The notes below the pieces were generated by a model. The model saw only the letters and a program-made list of their open reading frames with translations, ran no database searches and was not told the origin of the DNA. Positions 36,020 through 45,682 of a stretch of DNA of 64,000 nt are shown here, piece after piece (position 1 is the stretch's first letter; every line of letters begins with the position of its first letter). Origin of the DNA: Ensifer sp. LC163 (GTDB taxonomy: Bacteria; Pseudomonadota; Alphaproteobacteria; Rhizobiales; Rhizobiaceae); assembly GCF_001695855.1 (NCBI RefSeq), contig NZ_MBSS01000045.1, positions 1 to 64,000 on the forward strand, read 5' to 3'. A program made the position numbers and the translations under genes.

Positions 36020-36238
36020 TCAGTGATAGTAGAAGCAGTCGCATTCGGCTCGCTGGACATCGTCGTGCCAGACCCTGACCGCCAGTTTCGTGCAGGCTCC
36101 CTTGTCCTCTAACCGCAAACCAAGCAGCGAAACCGCTGCGGCCTTCGGGTTGAGTGCATCGACTTCAATTGCCGACCCTACCTGCTGCACGCCGTTGCGG
36201 GCGGTCCAGGTGAAGATCTGAACGCTGTAGTGTTGCAT
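36020..36238 (-). CDS. Hypothetical protein, 72 residues
   Basis: ATG at 36238 behind a strong GGAGG, so translation is well supported. Sequence is soluble and compact: QHYSVQIFTWTARNGVQQVGS, then an ALNPKAAAVSLLGLRL segment and a Cys-containing end (CTKLAVRVWHDD, AECDCFYYH). No family recognised. It is 93 bases downstream of the DUF2188 gene on the same strand. Confidence 0.65.
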   Translation of the reverse strand: MQHYSVQIFTWTARNGVQQVGSAIEVDALNPKAAAVSLLGLRLEDKGACTKLAVRVWHDDVQRAECDCFYYH

Positions 36239-36331
36239 TGAAAATCCTCCGCTATGCAGACGCAGTGGACGCAATACTCTCGCTGAACTCAGATAAAGAT
36301 CGGACGGATAAAGGCACGTCCGGAAAATCTA

Positions 36332-36574
36332 TCAACCGTCCTCGACGGTTGCCTCGGGGCGGTCGCCGCCATCGGTATGCTCGAAATGCCAGTTTCCTTT
36401 TTCGTCCTGGAAACTGATATCCTCGTCGTCGCCGCCGACCTGCTGCTCGGCTGCCACGGCCTTGGCGGCCGCCAGAGCCATTTCTCGGCTGGGAAAGGGT
36501 TCCGAAAAGGCGTCGGCTGCCTTGTAGGCCCAACCGCCGTCGTGGGGAACGATGGAGTACGTAATGCGCGCCAT
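36332..36574 (-). CDS. DUF2188 family protein
   Basis: 80 residues from the ATG at 36574, with GGGAGAG upstream. The DUF2188 pattern is clear: YSIVPHDGGWAYKAADAF, then FPSREMALAAAKAVAAEQ and the late GNWHFEHTDGGDRPE. These small proteins are widespread with unknown role; the fold is often compared with dsRNA-binding-like sandwiches, which is not tested here. Confidence 0.8.
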   Translation of the reverse strand: MARITYSIVPHDGGWAYKAADAFSEPFPSREMALAAAKAVAAEQQVGGDDEDISFQDEKGNWHFEHTDGGDRPEATVEDG

Positions 36575-37011
36575 GCTTCTCTCCCTGCACTCCGAAAGGC
36601 AATCCCGCCTTTCGCGGGCCGTCCGCCCGGCCCAATATTCCTCCTCGTCAATGGCATTCTCATGCCGAACGGGGCGGATATTAACACAGGAACAGGCCGA
36701 TAGGCCACTTTCGCGAATCAGAATGTGACAGGGCGTGTCAAGACGAGAAAGCGGCCCTTTGCAGGGACCGCTTTCTTTGCAATCTTTCAAGTCTTTTCCG
36801 CGGTTTAGGCCGACTGATTCGCCGCAATCCTGGCGACATGCTCACCCTGGTAGCGGGCGGTATTCAGGCAATTCCGCTTGATCACCGTCGCCGCGAAGAC
36901 TTATCAACATGCGTCCGGCTGCCGGCAGCCGTACGGTTAACAGAGCCTTCTCAATTCTCGAGCAATCACGAGATACTACTGAACAATCGACTTACATAAG
37001 CAGGATCGCCA
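36575..37011. other. Intergenic region with a hairpin and a possible short remnant
   Basis: Contains an inverted repeat at 36747-36775 (GAAAGCGG-CCC / GGG-A-CCGCTTTC, then TTT) that could act as a terminator. On the minus strand just beyond it, near 36806-36895, a short frame reads CLNTARYQGEHVARIAANQS, which looks like the end of a protein but has stops just upstream and no good start. Confidence 0.35.
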
Positions 37012-37767
37012 ATGAGCAGCCCTAAGATCGTTACTGCCGCCATGGTCGCCATCGGCGACGAACTCTTGTCCGGCAGAACAAAGGACAAGAACATCGGCCA
37101 TCTCGCCGACATGATGACGATGGTCGGGATCGACCTGCGCGAGGTCCGCATCGTTCCCGATGAGGAAGGGTCAATCGTCGAAGCCATCAACGCCCTGCGC
37201 GCACGCTACGATTACATCTTCACTTCAGGCGGGATCGGCCCGACCCATGACGACATTACGGCCGACGCGGTGTCGAAGGCCTTCGGCGTCAGCTGTATCT
37301 ATGATGGGCGGGCGATGGCGCTGCTCGGCGCCATGTACGAACGCCGCGGCATGGAATTCTCCGACGCCCGCAAGCGCATGGCGCGCATGCCGGAGGGGTC
37401 GCGGCTGATCCCCAACCCGGTCTCCACCGCGCCTGGCTTTGCCATCGGCAATGTACACGTGATGGCCGGCGTGCCGCAGGTGTTCCAGGCGATGCTCGAC
37501 GCAATCATGCCGGACCTGCAGACCGGCACGCCACTGCTCTCGCAATCGGTGCGTTCACCCTATGGCGAAGGCGATATCGGCACGCCACTGACCGAGGTGC
37601 AGAAGAACCATCCGGAGACCAGCATCGGATCCTATCCCAAGTTCGACGGCAAGGTCTTCTCCACCGATATCGTCGTGCGGGCCCGCGACCCGCAGGCTCT
37701 ATCGGCCGCCGCCACAGATGTGCAGGCGATGATCGAGGCGATTACCGCATCCCGCGCCAAAGGCTGA
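37012..37767 (+). CDS. CinA-type (MoCF-biosynthesis domain) protein
   Basis: 251 residues, consisting of the molybdopterin-binding-like domain found at the N-terminus of CinA: IGDELLSGRTKDKN (about 14-27), FTSGGIGPTHDDITADAVSKAF (about 69-90) and NPVSTAPGFAIGNVHVMAGVP. The C-terminal nicotinamide-nucleotide deamidase domain of full CinA is absent. Stand-alone versions are common in rhizobia, annotated as competence/damage-inducible-like; substrate unknown. There is no clear Shine-Dalgarno near 37012. Confidence 0.88.
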   Translation: MSSPKIVTAAMVAIGDELLSGRTKDKNIGHLADMMTMVGIDLREVRIVPDEEGSIVEAINALRARYDYIFTSGGIGPTHDDITADAVSKAFGVSCIYDGRAMALLGAMYERRGMEFSDARKRMARMPEGSRLIPNPVSTAPGFAIGNVHVMAGVPQVFQAMLDAIMPDLQTGTPLLSQSVRSPYGEGDIGTPLTEVQKNHPETSIGSYPKFDGKVFSTDIVVRARDPQALSAAATDVQAMIEAITASRAKG

Positions 37768-37931
37768 CGACCTGACGGAAGCAGCGGCAGATAGGGCTTG
37801 GGCGCGAAGCTCTTGCACATCGGCCGTCATTGCCGCTATTGCATGTCGACAAATCAGGATGAAGCGTCTGCGCCTGCCCGATCTGCCGGATGCTTCGCCC
37901 TTACCTCGTCCAGACAAGCCGGAGCCCAGAA

Positions 37932-38429
37932 ATGTCCCTGCCCGATAAAGCCTTCCCCGTTTCCTGGGATCAGTTTCACCGCGATGCGCGTGCGCTTGCC
38001 TGGCGGCTGGCCGATCAGGGGCAGGAATGGCGCGCCATGGTCTGCATCACGCGCGGCGGCCTGGTGCCGGCGGCCATCATCTGCCGTGAGCTCAATATCC
38101 GCATGATCGAGACGGTCTGCATCGCCTCCTACCACGATTATGACACGCAGGGGCAGATGAAGGTGCTGAAAGGCATCGCGCCTGAGATCGCCAAGGACGG
38201 CGGCGAAGGCGTGCTGATCATCGACGATCTGACCGATACCGGCAAGACGGCAGCCGAAGTTCGCGCCATGCTGCCGAAGGCGCATTTTGCCGCCGTTTAT
38301 GCCAAGCCCAAGGGCCGGCCAATGGTCGACACTTTCGTCACCGAAGTGAGCCAGGACACCTGGATCTACTTCCCTTGGGATCTGGGCTTCACCTATCAGG
38401 AGCCGATCGCCAAGGGAACGCGCGGTTAA
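37932..38429 (+). CDS. gpt: Xanthine(-guanine) phosphoribosyltransferase
   Basis: 165 residues, the length of enteric Gpt. The PRPP-binding loop is [20 protein letters not shown] (about 95-114), and the ITRGGLVPA segment lies near 38-46. It salvages xanthine and guanine to nucleotides. The ATG at 37932 gives the family N-terminus; the longer frame adds 14 unrelated residues. A hairpin terminator follows. Confidence 0.93.
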   Translation: MSLPDKAFPVSWDQFHRDARALAWRLADQGQEWRAMVCITRGGLVPAAIICRELNIRMIETVCIASYHDYDTQGQMKVLKGIAPEIAKDGGEGVLIIDDLTDTGKTAAEVRAMLPKAHFAAVYAKPKGRPMVDTFVTEVSQDTWIYFPWDLGFTYQEPIAKGTRG

Positions 38430-38440
38430 CACCGGCATCC

Positions 38441-38470
38441 GCCCTCGGCTTGCGCTGGCGAGCCGAGGGC
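38441..38470. terminator. Hairpin between convergent gpt and nnr
   Basis: Perfect 10-bp inverted repeat GCCCTCGGCT / AGCCGAGGGC with a 10-base loop, followed by GCTTTAT. Probably serves both genes. Confidence 0.6.
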
Positions 38471-38508
38471 GCTTTATCTGTCGCTCAGTGACGACTGGGC
38501 CAAACGCT

Positions 38509-39984
38509 TCAGCCAAGCGACGGGATCGACGCAACCAACGTCTCGGCAGTCAACCCTGTCCCGGCCTTCGTACCGGCAGCGCCATGGCGCCAGACACCGG
38601 CAGCTGCCGCCTCGAACGCCGGCATGCCCTGCGCCAGGTGTGCGCCGATGATGCCTGCAAGAACGTCTCCGGATCCCGCCGTTGCCAGCGACGGTGGAGC
38701 ATTGGCATTGACAGCAACCGTCCCATCCGCACCGGCGATGACCGTATCGGCTCCCTTGTAGACGATCGTGGCGTGGCTCAACCGAGCCGCCGCCTGCGCC
38801 CTTTCGATCTTCGACAGTTTCTCGTCGCGGGCGATCTCGGGAAAGAGCCGGGAAAATTCGCCCTCGTGGGGCGTCATCACCACCCTGCCCGCAGCCGCTG
38901 CGAGCCGCTCGAACAATTCTGACCTGTGCTTCTGGAAAGAGGTGATGCCGTCGGCATCGAGGACGAGCGCGCGGCCGCATAGCTCAAGCGCAAAGTCGCG
39001 CGCTCGATCACCAACTCCGAACCCTGGACCAAGGACAAATGCGCCGAGCCGGTTGTCTTCCAACCAGCGCTTGAGCTCCTTCCGGTCGTCAATCGCCTTC
39101 AGCATCACGGCGGTCAGGTGCGCGGCGTTGATGTCGAGAGCAGATTTCGGTGACGCCACAGTCACCAGACCGGCCCCGGCGGCGAGACCGGCCGTAGCCG
39201 ACAGCCGCGCAGCACCGGTCGCCTGCGCCCCGCCCGAGAACACGACGAGATGACCGCGGCGGAATTTGTGTGTCAACGCGTCGAGGCACGCCGCCTGATC
39301 CGACCAGAGCGCCGGCGTGTTGATGCGCAAACCACTCCCCCCGGCCCTCACCGTTCGTGCCGGAATGCCGATATCGAAGACGTCGAGCGTGCCGCACAAG
39401 GAACGGCCCGGAAGCAGCAGATGGCCCGGCTTCTTCGCCATGAAGGTGACTGTGTGGCTGGCGGCGAATGCCGCGCCGCGAATTTGTCCCGTTCGCCCAT
39501 CAACGCCGGTCGGCAAGTCGACAGCAATGATGGGCAAGCCCTGCTCGTTGACGCTTTCGATCGTTTCCCTCACCGGCTCGGGCAGATCCCGCGCGAGGCC
39601 CGCGCCGAAGAGCGCGTCGACGATGACATCTCCGCTCTGCGGCAACAGGGAATCTAGCGGATCTATCACACCGGCCCACAGCAGCCGCGCACGGGCGGCG
39701 TCGCCCGCAAGCGCGGCCGGATCGCCGAAGGCGAACACGGCAACGTTGGCACCGCTCTCCGACAGGGCTGATGCTGCGACATAGCCGTCGCCACCATTGT
39801 TGCCGGGTCCGCACAGTACGACATAGCGTTGCGCCTGCGGAAACAACCTGAGCGCCGCCGCAGCCACTGCCAACCCCGCACTGCGCATCAGCAGGAAGCT
39901 GTCGATGCCCGATTGCGCGGCCGCCAAGTCTATTGCCGCCATTTCGGCCGGGGTAATCAACAGATCACAAAGCGAAGAGTGCAT
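38509..39984 (-). CDS. nnr: Bifunctional NAD(P)H-hydrate epimerase / dehydratase
   Basis: Repairs damaged NAD(P)H hydrates. 491 residues. The N-terminal YjeF_N epimerase domain has GPGNNGGDGYVAA (about 60-72) and the VDALFGAGLARD region; the C-terminal carbohydrate-kinase-like dehydratase domain has LGPGFGVGDR, VMTPHEGEFSRL and the GSGDVLAGI catalytic stretch. Divergent from glnB. Housekeeping; no nitrogen-specific link is implied. Confidence 0.94.
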   Translation of the reverse strand: MHSSLCDLLITPAEMAAIDLAAAQSGIDSFLLMRSAGLAVAAAALRLFPQAQRYVVLCGPGNNGGDGYVAASALSESGANVAVFAFGDPAALAGDAARARLLWAGVIDPLDSLLPQSGDVIVDALFGAGLARDLPEPVRETIESVNEQGLPIIAVDLPTGVDGRTGQIRGAAFAASHTVTFMAKKPGHLLLPGRSLCGTLDVFDIGIPARTVRAGGSGLRINTPALWSDQAACLDALTHKFRRGHLVVFSGGAQATGAARLSATAGLAAGAGLVTVASPKSALDINAAHLTAVMLKAIDDRKELKRWLEDNRLGAFVLGPGFGVGDRARDFALELCGRALVLDADGITSFQKHRSELFERLAAAAGRVVMTPHEGEFSRLFPEIARDEKLSKIERAQAAARLSHATIVYKGADTVIAGADGTVAVNANAPPSLATAGSGDVLAGIIGAHLAQGMPAFEAAAAGVWRHGAAGTKAGTGLTAETLVASIPSLG

Positions 39985-40227
39985 GTCTCAGACTTATCCC
40001 TCTGTACCGGCCTTCGGCAAGTGGCACACACGAAATGCCACCTGCTCACAATTCGTGCATTTGCACATAATTATTGCTCAAATAACGTGCTGCATCGCCT
40101 CCAATGGCGCGACTATCATCTCAAACCCGGCGACACCGGCGGAAAACTCATAAAAAATAGGCAGATTGCCTGGTGGCAAAGGTATGCAAAGCAGCCCCCG
40201 CCCCTCGACGGCAAGAAATTTTGCCGC

Positions 40228-40244
40228 TTGGCAATCATTTTGCA
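40228..40244 (+). promoter_or_regulatory. Candidate sigma-54 promoter for glnB-glnA
   Basis: TTGGCA...TTGCA with the invariant GG (40230-40231) and GC (40242-40243) exactly 10 bases apart, as required by the sigma-54 consensus. It is about 85 bases before glnB. Confidence 0.65.
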
Positions 40245-40251
40245 GAAAAAC

Positions 40252-40267
40252 TGGCATGCAACGTGCA
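40252..40267 (+). promoter_or_regulatory. Second sigma-54-like element
   Basis: TGGCATGCAACGTGCA: GG at 40253-40254 and GC at 40265-40266, again 10 bases apart, but the -12 element is GTGC rather than TTGC. Weaker than the first candidate. Confidence 0.35.
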
Positions 40268-40273
40268 TATTGA

Positions 40274-40666
<393 letters not shown>

Positions 40667-40732
40667 TCCTCAAGGGCCGCTCGGCCCTGCCACTTTTCAA
40701 ACCTCGTCATCTCACACAGGGAATTACGGAAA

Positions 40733-42142
40733 ATGACGACTGCAAGCGATATTCTGAAGCAAATCAAGGACAACGACGTCAAGTTCGTCGACCTGCGCTT
40801 TACCGACCCCAAGGGCAAGCTGCAGCACGTAACGATGGACGTCGTCTGTGTCGACGAAGACATGTTCGCCGACGGCGTCATGTTCGACGGCTCCTCGATT
40901 GGCGGCTGGAAGGCGATCAACGAGTCCGACATGGTGCTGATGCCCGATCCGGAAACAGCGCATATGGACCCATTCTTCGCGCAGTCGACGATGGTCATCA
41001 TCTGCGACATTCTCGATCCGGTTTCGGGCGAATCCTACAACCGCGACCCGCGCGGCACGGCGAAGAAGGCCGAAGCCTACCTCAAGGCCTCCGGTATCGG
41101 CGACACCGTCTTTGTTGGTCCGGAAGCCGAATTCTTCGTCTTCGACGACGTCAAGTATAAGGCCGATCCGTATAACACCGGCTTCAAGCTCGACTCCTCG
41201 GAACTGCCGTCCAACGACGACACCGACTATGAGACCGGCAACCTTGGTCACCGCCCGCGCGTCAAGGGCGGCTATTTCCCGGTCCCGCCGATCGACAGCT
41301 GCCAGGACATGCGCTCCGAAATGCTGACGGTTCTCTCCGAAATGGGTGTGACGGTCGAAAAGCATCACCATGAAGTGGCGGCTGCCCAGCACGAACTCGG
41401 CGTCAAGTTCGACGCGCTGGTTCGCAACGCCGACAAGATGCAGATCTACAAGTACGTCGTGCACCAGGTTGCCAATGCCTACGGCAAGACCGCGACCTTC
41501 ATGCCGAAGCCGATCTTCGGCGACAATGGCTCGGGCATGCACGTGCACCTGTCGATCTGGAAGGACGGCAAGCCGACCTTCGCAGGCGACGAATATGCCG
41601 GCCTGTCGGAAAGCTGCCTCTACTTCATCGGCGGCATCATCAAGCATGCGAAGTCGTTGAACGCCTTCACCAACCCGTCGACGAACTCCTACAAGCGTCT
41701 CGTCCCGGGCTACGAAGCCCCGGTCCTGCTCGCCTACTCCGCCCGCAACCGTTCGGCTTCGTGCCGCATTCCGTTCGGCACCAACCCGAAGGCCAAGCGC
41801 GTCGAAGTCCGCTTCCCGGATCCGACCGCCAACCCCTACCTCGCCTTCGCAGCGATGCTGATGGCCGGCCTCGACGGCATCAAGAACAAGTTGCATCCGG
41901 GCAAAGCCATGGACAAGGACCTCTATGACCTTCCGCCGAAGGAACTGAAGAAGATCCCGACCGTTTGCGGCTCGCTGCGCGAAGCGCTCGAAAGCCTCGA
42001 CAAGGATCGCAAGTACCTGACCGCCGGCGGCGTCTTCGACGACGATCAGATCGATTCCTTCATCGAACTGAAGATGCAGGAAGTCATGCGTTACGACATG
42101 ACCCCGCACCCGGTCGAGTACGACATGTACTACTCGGTCTAA
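40733..42142 (+). CDS. glnA: Glutamine synthetase, type I
   Basis: ATP-dependent ammonium assimilation into glutamine; dodecameric enzyme, 469 residues. The [18 protein letters not shown] segment (about 47-64), the [10 protein letters not shown] metal/ATP region, the NRSASCRIP segment and the adenylylation motif [10 protein letters not shown] (Tyr near 398) are intact, so it is the adenylylation-controlled GSI form. A strong terminator follows at 42195. Confidence 0.98.
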   Translation: MTTASDILKQIKDNDVKFVDLRFTDPKGKLQHVTMDVVCVDEDMFADGVMFDGSSIGGWKAINESDMVLMPDPETAHMDPFFAQSTMVIICDILDPVSGESYNRDPRGTAKKAEAYLKASGIGDTVFVGPEAEFFVFDDVKYKADPYNTGFKLDSSELPSNDDTDYETGNLGHRPRVKGGYFPVPPIDSCQDMRSEMLTVLSEMGVTVEKHHHEVAAAQHELGVKFDALVRNADKMQIYKYVVHQVANAYGKTATFMPKPIFGDNGSGMHVHLSIWKDGKPTFAGDEYAGLSESCLYFIGGIIKHAKSLNAFTNPSTNSYKRLVPGYEAPVLLAYSARNRSASCRIPFGTNPKAKRVEVRFPDPTANPYLAFAAMLMAGLDGIKNKLHPGKAMDKDLYDLPPKELKKIPTVCGSLREALESLDKDRKYLTAGGVFDDDQIDSFIELKMQEVMRYDMTPHPVEYDMYYSV

Positions 42143-42194
42143 GACCGACGGGCCGGGCGGCGGATGCCGCGCCCGGTCTGAAAGCGAGACGTGG

Positions 42195-42235
42195 CAAGCC
42201 GGCGGGGTTCAAGGAACCCCGCCGGCTTGTTTTTT
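42195..42235 (+). terminator. Strong rho-independent terminator after glnA
   Basis: Stem CAAGCCGGCGGGGTT / AACCCCGCCGGCTTG (15 bp) with a short loop, followed directly by TTTTTT. Confidence 0.92.
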
Positions 42236-42356
42236 GGGAGCATGCTGCCGCGAGGCGCAAGAAGGCAAGGCAGGCGTACACGAAGCCGCGCATGGCACCC
42301 TATTGATGTTTTGGGTTTGGCAACCCAGATAATCCCTTGAAAGGATGTGTTGCGTC

Positions 42357-42686
42357 ATGAAACAGAGAAACGCGAAATTCGAGATCGGACAGGTGGTTCG
42401 CCATCGGGTTTTCCCGTTCCGCGGCGTCGTCTTCGACGTTGATCCGGAATACGCAAACACCGAGGAATGGTGGAATGCCATCCCCCAGGAGATCCGCCCA
42501 AGCAAGGATCAGCCCTTCTACCACCTGTTCGCCGAGAACGACGACAGCGAGTATGTCGCCTACGTGTCCGAGCAGAACCTGGTATCCGACGAAAGCGATC
42601 GGCCGATACGCCACGCCCAAGTCGACGCCCTGTTCGAGAAGGACGACATCGGGCACTACAAGCCCAAGGTGACGTTCCGCCACTAG
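42357..42686 (+). CDS. hspQ: Heat-shock protein HspQ
   Basis: 109 residues, the typical length. FEIGQVVRHRVFPFRGVVFDVDP (about 8-30) and QPFYHLFAENDDSEYVAYVSEQNL are diagnostic of HspQ (YccV-like, hemimethylated-DNA-binding fold). In enterics it helps degrade DnaA mutants and acts as a Lon specificity factor. I chose the ATG at 42357; a start four codons upstream adds nothing recognisable. Confidence 0.93.
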   Translation: MKQRNAKFEIGQVVRHRVFPFRGVVFDVDPEYANTEEWWNAIPQEIRPSKDQPFYHLFAENDDSEYVAYVSEQNLVSDESDRPIRHAQVDALFEKDDIGHYKPKVTFRH

Positions 42687-42717
42687 CGGCTTGGCTTGTT
42701 GCACTCGCTCAAATGAA

Positions 42718-42746
42718 AAACGCCCGGACTTGGTCCGGGCGTTTCT
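42718..42746. terminator. Bidirectional terminator between hspQ and the IalB-like gene
   Basis: Perfect 12-bp stem AAACGCCCGGAC / GTCCGGGCGTTT with a 3-base loop, flanked by A and T tracts, so it can serve both convergent genes. Confidence 0.9.
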
Positions 42747-42771
42747 TTATTCTTGACGTGAGCCGAAAGGC

Positions 42772-43401
42772 TTAGTTCTGCTTGGCTGCCTTCTGGGCTT
42801 CTTCAAGCTTCTTGCGCGCATCTTCAGCCTTCTTCTGCATTTCTTCCTGCAGCAGGCGCTGACGCTCTTCGAGCTGCGACTGTTCGATCGGCTCGCCGTC
42901 GAAAATGCCGGTAAAGCCTTCAAGACCCATCTTGATCGGGTTCGGAGCGCGCTGGAAGTTGACGGAGGTGAAGACCACCTCGTTACCCTTCTTCAGGCTT
43001 GCGATCAGCTGGTCGGACAGCGGGGCCTCAGCCACGCACTTGTCCGGCATGCAGATTGCGTAGTCGAGCTTCACCGGCTTGCCGCCGTCGATCTGCATCT
43101 GAACGCCGGTCGGGATCAGTCGCGCAGACGGCACGGAAATCTGCAGAACCTTGCGGTTGACCTTGCCCGTGACGGTGATGAGGCCAACGGCGGTCACGAG
43201 CTGACCGTTGTTTGCCGTCAGCAGGTTCTGAACGATGCAGACATCGTTGTCTTCCTGTTTGGTGCAGACCTTGAACCAACCCTGCGGGGGCTTGCCACCT
43301 GCCTGCTGGGCAGATGCAACGCCCGGAACGCCCGCAGCTGCTACAGAAAGCGCCAGCGTTGCCAGTCCCGCACGTTTGGTGAAGTTTGACTTGAAGATCA
43401 T
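42772..43401 (-). CDS. Invasion-associated locus B (IalB)-like protein
   Basis: 209 residues with a signal peptide (about 1-31, ending ASAQQ). The IalB core has WFKVCTKQEDNDVC, the hydrophobic VLQISVP, and LDYAICMPDKCVAEAPL with paired cysteines; a charged coiled-coil-like tail (LEERQRLLQEEM onward, then a Lys/Ala-rich end) follows. IalB homologues in Bartonella and Brucella are envelope proteins linked to host-cell entry; the rhizobial role is unknown. The ATG at 43401 has GGAGACGG upstream. Confidence 0.88.
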   Translation of the reverse strand: MIFKSNFTKRAGLATLALSVAAAGVPGVASAQQAGGKPPQGWFKVCTKQEDNDVCIVQNLLTANNGQLVTAVGLITVTGKVNRKVLQISVPSARLIPTGVQMQIDGGKPVKLDYAICMPDKCVAEAPLSDQLIASLKKGNEVVFTSVNFQRAPNPIKMGLEGFTGIFDGEPIEQSQLEERQRLLQEEMQKKAEDARKKLEEAQKAAKQN

Positions 43402-43672
43402 TGTGATTCCGTCTCCTGAAATCCGGTAACGGAACAATTCGTTCCGCAGGTGAGTATCGTCAGCCGCCGTTGTCCTGTTGGCCAAATAAGGCAAATGCAT
43501 GACCCCGTTTCCGGAAACACCTGTTACATTGGCTCGTGCGGTTTATCCAGTGTTTCTTGCTTTTTTTTGACCTCTTGCCGGCCGGAATTTGGGTATAGCG
43601 TCGGTTGGAATTGTCGACCGGCATTGGTAACGTGCCGGGAATCGGCCAAATGCCACTTCACTGGAGATAACG

Positions 43673-45487
43673 TTGCGCACAATTCTTTCCGGTCTGGCCA
43701 TCCTGTTGGCCGCAACCGCATTCGGTGGCGCCGCGACGGCCGCTCCCGTGCACGCCATTTCGATGCACGGGGAGCCCGCCCTGCCCGCGGATTTCAAGAG
43801 CTTCCCCTACGTCAATCCCGATGCAAAGAAGGGCGGCAAGATTTCCTACGGCGTGGTCGGGACCTTCGATAGCCTCAATCCTTTCATCCTGAAGAGCATG
43901 CGGACGACGGCGCGCGGCATGTGGGATCCGGAATACGGCAATCTCGTCTACGAATCGCTGATGCAACGCTCCCGCGACGAACCGTTCACGATGTACGGCC
44001 TGCTCGCCCAGACGGTGGAATGGGACGACGACCGGACATTCATTCAGTTCAATATCAATCCCGATGCGCGCTGGGCCGACGGGCAGCCGGTAACAGCTGA
44101 TGATGTCATCTTCACCTTCGAGTTGATGCGCGACAAGGGTCGCGTTCCCTTCAGCAACCGCATGGCGAAGGTGGCCAAACTCGAAAAGGTCGGCGACCTC
44201 AGCGTCCGCTTCACCTTCAACGAAGATGCCGACCGCGAACTGCCGCTGTTGCTTGGACTTTCTCCAGTCCTGCCGAAACATGCAACCGACGTGGCGACCT
44301 TCGACCAGACGACGCTTAAGGCCCCACTTGGCTCAGGCCCCTATCGCGTTGCCGATGTAAAACCGGGCGAACGCATCGTCTATCGCCGCAACCCGGACTA
44401 TTGGGCAAAGAACCTGCCTTCGAAAGTCGGGTTCGACAACTACGACGAGATCTCCGTCGAATACTTCCTCCAGGAGAACTCCCTCTTCGAAGCCTTCAAG
44501 AAGGGCGAAATCGACATCTACCCGGAGGGCAGCGCCACGAAATGGGCGCGTGGCTACGATTTTCCCGCTGTCCGCTCCGGTGACGTCGTCAAGGAGACTT
44601 TCACGCCGAAGACGCCGTCGGGCATGCTCGGCATCGTCTTCAACACGCGCAAGCCGATGTTCGACAACCTCAAGCTCCGTCAGGGGTTGGCGCTGGTGTT
44701 CGACTTCGAGTGGGTCAACAAGAACCTGTTCGACAGCGCCTATACGCGGACCCAAAGCTATTGGCAGAACTCGGCGCTTTCGTTCCTGGGGGCCGCGGCG
44801 GACGACCGCGAACTCGGGCTGATCGGTGACGTGCGCGAACACATCAACCCGGCGATCCTCGACGGTACATATCGCCTGCCGGTGACGGATGCATCGGGCC
44901 GCGACCGCAATGTGCTGCGCGTCGCCGTCTCGCTGCTGCGCGAGGCCGGTTATCAGATCAAGGACGGCAAGATGGTCGATGCCAAGGGGGCGCCGCTCGC
45001 CTTCGAGATCATGAGCCAGAATGCCGGCCAGGAGAAGATCGCCCTTGCCTACCAGCGCTTCCTGGCGCCGCTCGGCATCAAGGCCTCCGTGCGCACGGTC
45101 GACGATTCGCAGTACCAGCAGCGCAGCCAGTCGTTCGACTACGACGTCATCATCAAGTCGTTCCCCTCCACGCTCGCGCCGGGCATCGAGCAGGTCGGGC
45201 GCTGGACCTCGCAGTCGCGTGATCGCCAGGGGAGCGACAACTTTGCCGGCGTTGCCGACAAGGACGTCGACCGTATGGTCGAGAACATCCTCCAGGCCAG
45301 AACGACAGAGGATTTCACCGCGGCCGTTCGTGCCCATGACCGGTTGCTGATCAACAATTCCTATCTTGTGCCGCTCTACCATCTGGATGCTCAGTGGGTC
45401 GCGCGGCGCAAGCATATCGGCCGGCCGGCCACGGCACCGCTCTACGGCTACCAGTTGCCCGCATGGTGGGACGAGAACGTCCAATAA
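43673..45487 (+). CDS. Extracellular solute-binding protein, family 5 (YejA-like)
   Basis: 604 residues with a signal peptide (1-23). The SBP_bac_5 signature appears in the N-terminal half (YGLLAQTVEWDDDRTFIQF, then DARWADGQPVTADDVIFTFE) and the large lobe after. The opening FKSFPYVNPDAKKGGKISYG and overall length match YejA, the microcin C/peptide-binding protein of YejABEF. No permease or ATPase genes are adjacent, so its transporter lies elsewhere. Start is a TTG at 43673 with CTGGAG six bases upstream; I found no better start. Confidence 0.9.
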   Translation: MRTILSGLAILLAATAFGGAATAAPVHAISMHGEPALPADFKSFPYVNPDAKKGGKISYGVVGTFDSLNPFILKSMRTTARGMWDPEYGNLVYESLMQRSRDEPFTMYGLLAQTVEWDDDRTFIQFNINPDARWADGQPVTADDVIFTFELMRDKGRVPFSNRMAKVAKLEKVGDLSVRFTFNEDADRELPLLLGLSPVLPKHATDVATFDQTTLKAPLGSGPYRVADVKPGERIVYRRNPDYWAKNLPSKVGFDNYDEISVEYFLQENSLFEAFKKGEIDIYPEGSATKWARGYDFPAVRSGDVVKETFTPKTPSGMLGIVFNTRKPMFDNLKLRQGLALVFDFEWVNKNLFDSAYTRTQSYWQNSALSFLGAAADDRELGLIGDVREHINPAILDGTYRLPVTDASGRDRNVLRVAVSLLREAGYQIKDGKMVDAKGAPLAFEIMSQNAGQEKIALAYQRFLAPLGIKASVRTVDDSQYQQRSQSFDYDVIIKSFPSTLAPGIEQVGRWTSQSRDRQGSDNFAGVADKDVDRMVENILQARTTEDFTAAVRAHDRLLINNSYLVPLYHLDAQWVARRKHIGRPATAPLYGYQLPAWWDENVQ

Positions 45488-45501
45488 AGGGTCGGGTCCC
45501 T

Positions 45502-45604
45502 CTACAGCGCCGCGCGTCTTATCAGACGCGCCAAGGTCGCTGTAGCACTTTGAATTGCTGCATGTTTTTATCCTTAAACCGAATGCGATTTAAGGATAAA
45601 AACA
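45502..45604. repeat. Rhizobial intergenic palindromic repeat
   Basis: Two hairpins: CTACAGCGCCGCGCGTCT...AGACGCGC...CGCTGTAG at 45502-45545, then a perfect 16-bp stem TGTTTTTATCCTTAAA / TTTAAGGATAAAAACA at 45563-45604 with a 10-base loop. I recall closely similar sequences dispersed in Sinorhizobium and Rhizobium genomes; copy number cannot be judged here. Confidence 0.75.
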
Positions 45605-45682
45605 TACAGAAGGTAACGCATTGAAAGCCTGATGGAGCTGGCTTATCTCGCAGCTTTGTCCAAGAGGAAAGGCACCTGCACC

